Shown one piece after another: positions 14,441 to 18,615 of a stretch of 18,615 bases of DNA. The position numbers were made by a program, and so were the translations under genes. Below the pieces are notes generated by a model that had not been told where the DNA came from, did not search any database, and was given only the letters and a program-made list of their open reading frames with translations. How positions within the stretch are numbered: the stretch's first letter is position 1; every line of letters begins with the position of its first letter. The stretch comes from an uncultured Bacteroidota bacterium (GTDB taxonomy: Bacteria > Bacteroidota > Bacteroidia > Chitinophagales > Saprospiraceae), in the NCBI GenBank assembly GCA_937876435.1, contig CALEIL010000315.1, forward strand, positions 1 through 18,615. Direction: 5' to 3'.

Positions 14441-15253
14441 ATGGAATTACCTTATATAGGAACTTCAGACGAGGAAATTATTTCGATCGGCAGGAAGGCA
14501 GCCCAATTTATCGGGGACCATTTCCAGAAAAAAGATTTTAAAGAAGAAGCCAAAGACTATGACAATAGTCTGGTGTCCTTCGTGGACCGGGAATCAGAAA
14601 AGATCATTACGGATGGTCTGACGAATCTGTTTCCGGATTTTGGTTTTATCACCGAAGAAGATACGATTAGCCAGGACGATCAACGGGACTACTACTGGAT
14701 CATTGATCCGCTCGACGGCACGACCAACTTCATCCATGGCCTCGAAGAATTTTCTGTCAGTATCGCGCTGAGTACCCGGGATCATGAGTTGATCTGGGGA
14801 GCGGTCATCGACGTCATGAGAGAGGATGTCTTCCAGGCGGCCAAAGGTCAGGGAGCGTGGAAAAACGGAAAACGCCTCCAGCTTGAACCCACATCTCTTG
14901 AAAAATCCCTGATCGCTACCGGTTTTCCATACTACCGGTTTGACCACAAAGAAGAATATTTACGACATTTTCAGAGATTTATGGGTGCGTGCCGGGGTAT
15001 GCGTCGCTGTGGCTCCGCTGCTTTGGATATGGCCCATATCGCGTCGGGAATTTACGGTGGCTTTTTTGAATACGATCTTCACTTATGGGATGTGGCAGCC
15101 GGCGCACTGATCGTGGAAGAGGCTGGGGGGATCGTGACGGATTTTGATCAGGACCGGGAAGCGTGGAAACGGTCTGGTCATATCGTAGCGGGTGAAATGC
15201 AGTGTCACCGGGAAATGTTTGATCTGATGCTTCAGCGATCATCCGAATCCTGA
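14441..15253 (+). CDS. inositol monophosphatase family protein
   Basis: The 270-residue protein belongs to the lithium-sensitive, magnesium-dependent IMPase/FBPase/CysQ superfamily. Motif A is W86-I-I-D89-P-L-D92-G-T-T, with upstream metal ligands Glu72-Glu73 (I-T-E-E-D), and motif B is W-D217-V-A-A-G-A-L-I-V-E-E-A-G-G. All key metal-binding residues are present. The family removes phosphate from myo-inositol-1-phosphate or from related small phosphates such as 3'-phosphoadenosine 5'-phosphate; the substrate cannot be decided from sequence. It starts three bases after the Nfu gene, suggesting co-expression, though no obvious pathway link to Fe-S assembly is known to me, unless it acts on PAP in sulfur metabolism. 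A weak hairpin lies about 35 bases after the stop. Confidence 0.92.
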   Translation: MELPYIGTSDEEIISIGRKAAQFIGDHFQKKDFKEEAKDYDNSLVSFVDRESEKIITDGLTNLFPDFGFITEEDTISQDDQRDYYWIIDPLDGTTNFIHGLEEFSVSIALSTRDHELIWGAVIDVMREDVFQAAKGQGAWKNGKRLQLEPTSLEKSLIATGFPYYRFDHKEEYLRHFQRFMGACRGMRRCGSAALDMAHIASGIYGGFFEYDLHLWDVAAGALIVEEAGGIVTDFDQDREAWKRSGHIVAGEMQCHREMFDLMLQRSSES

Positions 15254-15286
15254 TCATTCCCGGGTCTTAAGGTATATTACATAAAG

Positions 15287-15309
15287 CCAGCGGGCTTGCC
15301 GAACGCTGG
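15287..15309. terminator. weak hairpin between convergent genes
   Basis: CCAGCG (15287-15292) pairs with CGCTGG (15304-15309) around an 11-base loop. In the plus direction a T-rich stretch appears only about 12 bases later, and in the minus direction no clear T-run follows. It may act as a weak terminator after the IMPase-family gene, or for both converging transcripts. Confidence 0.35.
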
Positions 15310-15324
15310 TCGGTGCTCCTGATT

Positions 15325-15960
15325 TTATTTTTCCCCCGATGCGATCACATCCGCAAAGCGCGGTCCCTGCTTTTCATGCAGTTGTATATTGTAAAACCCC
15401 GCTTTTTCCAAAAAATCCCGGATTTCCTGCCGCGAATACAGATTCCGGAATATCTGGCGATTTTTGTGAATGACCGGCATTTGAATCATTTCCTCCCGCA
15501 GTCTCAAAGCGCAATAAAATTGTCCTCCTTTCTTGAGAGTACGGATCACTTCCCGGATATTGTCTTCTGGTGAGGGCCAGAAATAAATGGTATTCGCCGT
15601 GAATATCCGATCGAATGTTTCCTTCTCAGCCGGAATGGCTTCTACCGATGCTTTCATGAGGCTTACCCTTCCGGATCGGATATGCCCGGCGTTATTCCGC
15701 GCGGCTTGTCTGACCATGGTTTTTGAAATATCTATGCCTGTCACTGACCCTTCGGTGACCATACCGGCCATTTTGGAAATGAGCCTTCCATTGCCAAATC
15801 CGACCTCAAGTACATCGTGATGCGGTTGTAATTTCATCAATTCCAGTCCCATGTCTTCCAGCGGACCATTTGATTTGTTCAATGATCTGCCAACCCACCA
15901 GCGACCTACCAGGCCCGAGGGTCTTCTAAGTTGTCTGGCGACGAATGTATCAAAACCCAT
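15325..15960 (-). CDS. class I SAM-dependent methyltransferase
   Basis: The 211-residue cytoplasmic protein has the Rossmann methyltransferase core: motif I V50-L-E-V-G-F-G-N-G58, the acidic residue of the next strand in V-T-G-I-D-I-S, and a later motif with F-D-R-I-F-T-A-N-T-I-Y-F-W-P followed by L-K-K-G-G, similar to the UbiE/Methyltransf_11 group. The first 45 residues (M-G-F-D-T-F-V-A-R-Q-L-R-R-P-S-G) resemble a family of short methyltransferases widespread in environmental bacteria. The substrate is unknown. I chose the ATG at 15960-15958; the reading frame stays open to a TTG at 16005, but the extra 15 residues fit the family poorly. It converges with the IMPase-family gene and is divergent from the oxidoreductase gene, so it is probably transcribed alone. 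Confidence 0.88.
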   Translation of the reverse strand: MGFDTFVARQLRRPSGLVGRWWVGRSLNKSNGPLEDMGLELMKLQPHHDVLEVGFGNGRLISKMAGMVTEGSVTGIDISKTMVRQAARNNAGHIRSGRVSLMKASVEAIPAEKETFDRIFTANTIYFWPSPEDNIREVIRTLKKGGQFYCALRLREEMIQMPVIHKNRQIFRNLYSRQEIRDFLEKAGFYNIQLHEKQGPRFADVIASGEK

Positions 15961-16060
15961 ATTATCTATTGCATTTCGAAAAGGTAAGATACGTAAATTG
16001 CACAATCAAGAAGCATAGCCTCCCCTAATCCCTGACAAAAAATCTACTTCAATATTTGGC

Positions 16061-16122
16061 ATTTCAAGAAATTTTAGCCTAAATTATGCCCTTTATAATA
16101 ATTTTAAGAAATTTCAAGAAAT
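16061..16122. promoter_or_regulatory. twin palindromic sites ATTTCAAGAAAT, possible operator
   Basis: The 12-base sequence ATTTCAAGAAAT occurs identically at 16061-16072 and 16111-16122. Each is an inverted repeat (ATTTC, two bases, GAAAT). The sites are 50 bases apart, and the second ends six bases before the start codon of the oxidoreductase gene. Such spacing, close to five helical turns, would suit a regulator that binds two sites or loops DNA. No regulator gene is adjacent. Confidence 0.4.
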
Positions 16123-16128
16123 CATATC

Positions 16129-17589
16129 ATGAAAGAGCAATTTTCAAGCTTTAAGCCCCGACGGGAATTTGTCAAAAAGGGAGCAGCCGCTATGGCAGGT
16201 CTCTACATCGTCCCGCGCTCGGTGCTGGGTGGAAAAGGTTTCACCGCCCCGAGTGACAAACTAAGCATTGCCGGGATCGGTGCCGGAGGAAAAGGCAGAA
16301 GCGATATAGCGAGCAGCTTTGAATCCGGAAAGGCTGAGATCGTAGCCTTGTGCGACGTGGATGACCGGGAATCCAAAGCCAGCCGGGAAAAATTTCCCAA
16401 AGCTGCTTACTACCACGATTTCAGGGAAATGCTGGATAAGATGGGGGATTCCATAGATGCCGTGACGGTCTCCACTCCCGATCACAACCACGCTATCCAG
16501 GCGATGGCTGCCATGCAACTGGGCAAACACGTATACGTACAGAAACCACTGACCCACGACATATACGAAGCCAGGATGCTGACCGAAGCCGCAGATAAAT
16601 ACAAAGTTGTCACCCAGATGGGAAACCAGGGATCTTCGGGAGATGGGGTCCGAAAAATGATAGAGTGGTACAATGCAGGATTGATCGGAGAAGCGCACCG
16701 GGTTTATTGCTGGACCAACCGACCCGTTTGGCCGCAAGGGATAGCGTGGCCAAAGCAGAATCCACCTGTACCAAAAGAACTCGACTGGGATCTGTGGCTC
16801 GGAACTGCACCGTACAAGGATTACGTGGACCACGTCGTTCCTTTCAACTGGCGGGGCTGGTGGGATTATGGAACCGGCGCTTTGGGGGACATGGCTTGTC
16901 ACATTATGGAACCACCGTTCCGCGTTCTGGGTTTGGGTTATCCCAGTTCGGCAGAGTGTAGCATTTCAACTCGTTATGTAGAAAACTGGGGGCAGGCTTA
17001 CTTCCCGGACAGTGGCCCGATCGCGTCACACATTACGCTTCAGTTTGAAAATGATTCCAATGGCAACGAGATAGAATTTCACTGGATGGACGGAGGTATC
17101 CAACCCTCGCGACCACCGGAACTCGGACCGGACGAGATGTTTGGCGACGGAGGAAATGGTGTTATCATCGAGGGAACCAGAGGCAAAATGATGTGTTCCA
17201 CCTATGGCCGGGATCCAAAACTATTGCCCACTTCCCTGACCGATGCCCTCAACGTCCCTGAAACGGAACCCCGCGTGGAAGGAGGTTCAGGCGGACATCA
17301 GGCTCAATGGGTAAACGCCTGTATCGCCGGAGTCGGAAGTAAGGAATACAAGGAACTCAGTTCTCCATTTAGCATCGCCGGTCCTTTAACCGAATCCGTC
17401 CTGATGGGAAATCTTGCCATTCGGAGTTATGACTACCGGGAGCCCAAATCCCAGGGAGAAGGATATAACTATCCGGGAAGGCATAAAATCCTGTTGTGGG
17501 ATGGCGACAATATGAAAATCACAAATTTTGACCCGGCCAATGCGTTTGTCAAACGAGAATATCGTGAAGGCTGGACCCTGGGTGTATAA
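16129..17589 (+). CDS. Tat-exported Gfo/Idh/MocA family oxidoreductase
   Basis: The 486-residue protein starts with a twin-arginine signal, P-R11-R12-E-F-V-K-K, followed by a weakly hydrophobic stretch (18-34), so it is probably folded with its cofactor in the cytoplasm and exported. The NAD(P)-binding motif is G49-I-G-A-G-G54; the Gfo/Idh/MocA signature is V-Q-K139-P instead of the usual E-K-P; and the second-domain motif D254-M-A-C-H258 supplies the catalytic His. The family oxidises, reduces or epimerises sugars and cyclitols, and some Tat-exported members are glycoside-cleaving enzymes that use bound NAD. The substrate is unknown. The bulky Trp-rich insertion near 195-245 is typical of Bacteroidota and Planctomycetes members. 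The stop is 37 bases before the GDPD-like gene; twin palindromes precede the start. Confidence 0.92.
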   Translation: MKEQFSSFKPRREFVKKGAAAMAGLYIVPRSVLGGKGFTAPSDKLSIAGIGAGGKGRSDIASSFESGKAEIVALCDVDDRESKASREKFPKAAYYHDFREMLDKMGDSIDAVTVSTPDHNHAIQAMAAMQLGKHVYVQKPLTHDIYEARMLTEAADKYKVVTQMGNQGSSGDGVRKMIEWYNAGLIGEAHRVYCWTNRPVWPQGIAWPKQNPPVPKELDWDLWLGTAPYKDYVDHVVPFNWRGWWDYGTGALGDMACHIMEPPFRVLGLGYPSSAECSISTRYVENWGQAYFPDSGPIASHITLQFENDSNGNEIEFHWMDGGIQPSRPPELGPDEMFGDGGNGVIIEGTRGKMMCSTYGRDPKLLPTSLTDALNVPETEPRVEGGSGGHQAQWVNACIAGVGSKEYKELSSPFSIAGPLTESVLMGNLAIRSYDYREPKSQGEGYNYPGRHKILLWDGDNMKITNFDPANAFVKREYREGWTLGV

Positions 17590-17626
17590 TAACCGGGGCC
17601 CAAAAAGATTGAGGCGGAATTTTAGT

Positions 17627-18445
17627 ATGCCCACACTATTGGGAACATGTCAAATGCTCTGTTCGTACGGGTACAGAGCACTTGGCATCATAGCGTTTGT
17701 GGCGGTTTCGTGCAATCCAGACAACCCACCGCTGCAGTATACCATGCAGGAGGTTCTGGCTCATAATGACTATCAAAAACCCGAACCTTTTTACCACGCG
17801 TATTCACACCAGGTCGGTGTGATAGAAGCTGATCTTTATTTCGATGAAGGTCGGGTGAAGGTGGCCCATGATCCCTCGGAGCTGGAAAAAGACATGGACC
17901 TGGAAAGCCTTTATCTCATTCCATTGAAGGAAAAAATCCGCGAACACGGCCGTGTGTATCCGGACGAAAATCTGTCACTGGCGCTGATGCTGGACATCAA
18001 AAATGAGACCGCCAAAGTGATGGCCCGGGTATTGGAATTGGTGGAAAAATATCCGGAACTTTTTGGCTCTGATAGAAAAGACCCCCTCGTTCCCCTGGTC
18101 ATCAGCGGAGCGCGTCCGGATCAGGCTTCCTGGGCGTCGCTGCCAGCCCCTATATTGATCGACGGGAGATTGACCGACGATATTCCCGACAGCTTAAAAT
18201 CCAGGATTTTCATGGTAAGTAGTTCATTTTCATCGGTTGTACCCGGGTCGTTCGATCAATCGGGCCTGACGGACGAGCAATTAAACGCGGTGAAGGATGT
18301 AGTCGATTCGATCCACAGGCAAAACCTTAAAATAAGGTTTTGGGGAGTTCCCGACCATATTGATTTCTGGAAACTTCAGGATCAACTGGAAGTGGATATT
18401 ATCGGGTCTGACCATTTGGATGAATTGGCTAAGCATATAAGGTAG
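17627..18445 (+). CDS. GDPD/PI-PLC-like phosphodiesterase-family lipoprotein
   Basis: The 272-residue protein begins with a hydrophobic segment and a lipobox-like V-A-V-S-C29, so it is likely a periplasm-facing lipoprotein. The fold is that of the PLC-like phosphodiesterase superfamily: A-H46-N-D-Y, I-E67-A-D69-L and V-A-H81-D-P supply the two catalytic His residues and the acidic metal ligands, in the order seen in glycerophosphodiester phosphodiesterases and PI-PLC-like proteins. Later strands (L-M-L-D-I-K, F-W-G-V-P-D, I-I-G-S-D-H-L-D) fit the rest of the TIM barrel. The family usually cleaves glycerophosphodiesters; the real substrate is open. The start at 17627 was chosen over Met10 (17654), which also precedes the signal; an upstream open frame inside the oxidoreductase gene is coincidental. 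The gene probably shares a transcript with the oxidoreductase and is followed by a repeat cluster. Confidence 0.85.
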   Translation: MPTLLGTCQMLCSYGYRALGIIAFVAVSCNPDNPPLQYTMQEVLAHNDYQKPEPFYHAYSHQVGVIEADLYFDEGRVKVAHDPSELEKDMDLESLYLIPLKEKIREHGRVYPDENLSLALMLDIKNETAKVMARVLELVEKYPELFGSDRKDPLVPLVISGARPDQASWASLPAPILIDGRLTDDIPDSLKSRIFMVSSSFSSVVPGSFDQSGLTDEQLNAVKDVVDSIHRQNLKIRFWGVPDHIDFWKLQDQLEVDIIGSDHLDELAKHIR

Positions 18446-18454
18446 TTTAATCAC

Positions 18455-18605
18455 TTTTTGAACCACAATAGGAACATAGGGAACCTAGAGTTATGTCAAT
18501 TCTAAATAATCCTATGTGGACACCTATGTGCCCTATTGTGCCTATGTGGTGAACAAAACCATTCATTTTTGAACCACAATAGGAACATAGGGAACCTAGA
18601 GTTAT
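18455..18605. repeat. 40-bp direct repeats around an inverted CACATAGG-type segment
   Basis: An identical 40-base unit beginning TTTTTGAACCACAATAGG occurs at 18455-18494 and 18566-18605, a period of 111 bases. The sequence between them (18511-18555) contains the same words in reverse complement: CCTATGTG at 18511, 18523 and 18541, and CCTATTGTG at 18532. The CCTATTGTG at 18532-18540 can pair with CACAATAGG at 18464-18472 or 18575-18583, and CCTATGT at 18523 with ACATAGG at 18474. The cluster can therefore fold into alternative hairpins. It follows the GDPD-like gene and reaches almost to the window end, so its full size is unknown. Confidence 0.85.
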
Positions 18606-18615
18606 TAATCTATAA

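Noticed and set aside
16261..16902. Minus-strand open frame of 213 aa inside the oxidoreductase gene
   Set aside because: It is antisense to a strongly supported family protein and has no recognisable motif.
17528..17626. Extended N-terminus of the GDPD-like protein overlapping the oxidoreductase gene
   Set aside because: The extra 33 residues are the shifted frame of the oxidoreductase C-terminus and would sit before the lipoprotein signal.
18455..18605. CRISPR array
   Set aside because: There are only two direct copies, the spacer-like segment is itself built from the repeat words in inverse orientation, and no cas genes are nearby.

Overview
The window looks like a chromosomal segment of a Bacteroidota bacterium, most likely of the Saprospiraceae/Chitinophagales kind. 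The evidence is two secreted proteins with type IX secretion (T9SS) C-terminal sorting domains, several lipoproteins, TAnnTTTG-type -7 promoter elements, poor Shine-Dalgarno signals, a DUF6495 gene, an MbnP-like gene and a Tat-exported Gfo/Idh/MocA oxidoreductase. Most of the window has a moderate GC content, but the first ~780 bases and the last ~170 bases are clearly AT-richer and differ in character.

Layout. (1) 1-837: AT-rich, with the start of a lipoprotein gene (cut by the window edge), a 71-aa secreted cysteine-containing peptide gene, a CTAAG tandem repeat in its upstream region, and palindromes. (2) 838-7006, plus strand: three overlapping genes, namely a reprolysin-like secreted metalloprotease with P-domain and T9SS domain, a cNMP-like/CBS/DUF294 nucleotidyltransferase signalling protein, and a DEDDh 3'-5' exonuclease. 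(3) 12007 down to 7005, minus strand: a probable five-gene operon, terC - apbE - DEDDh exonuclease - MbnP-like lipoprotein - MauG/MbnH-like di-heme enzyme, closed by a good intrinsic terminator. (4) 12098-13605, plus strand: DUF6495 gene overlapping an Omp28-like thiol protein with a T9SS domain. (5) 13814-15253, plus strand: an Nfu-type Fe-S scaffold and an inositol-monophosphatase-family enzyme. (6) 15960-15325, minus strand: a SAM-dependent methyltransferase. (7) 16129-18445, plus strand: a Tat-exported Gfo/Idh/MocA oxidoreductase followed by a GDPD/PI-PLC-like lipoprotein. (8) 18455-18605: 40-bp direct repeats around an inverted segment of related sequence.

The most interesting unit is the MbnP/di-heme pair. 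In the methanotroph pair MbnP/MbnH the di-heme enzyme oxidises a tryptophan of MbnP to kynurenine and so creates a copper site. Here the di-heme protein has a tyrosine where bacterial cytochrome c peroxidases have the distal methionine, as in MauG. Its neighbours are a TerC-family metal exporter and an ApbE flavin transferase, so the operon may serve metal and redox maturation in the cell envelope. The cNMP/CBS/DUF294 plus exonuclease pair is known elsewhere next to acetate or solute uptake genes; here it is coupled instead to a secreted protease gene. No RNA genes, CRISPR array or complete insertion sequence were seen.
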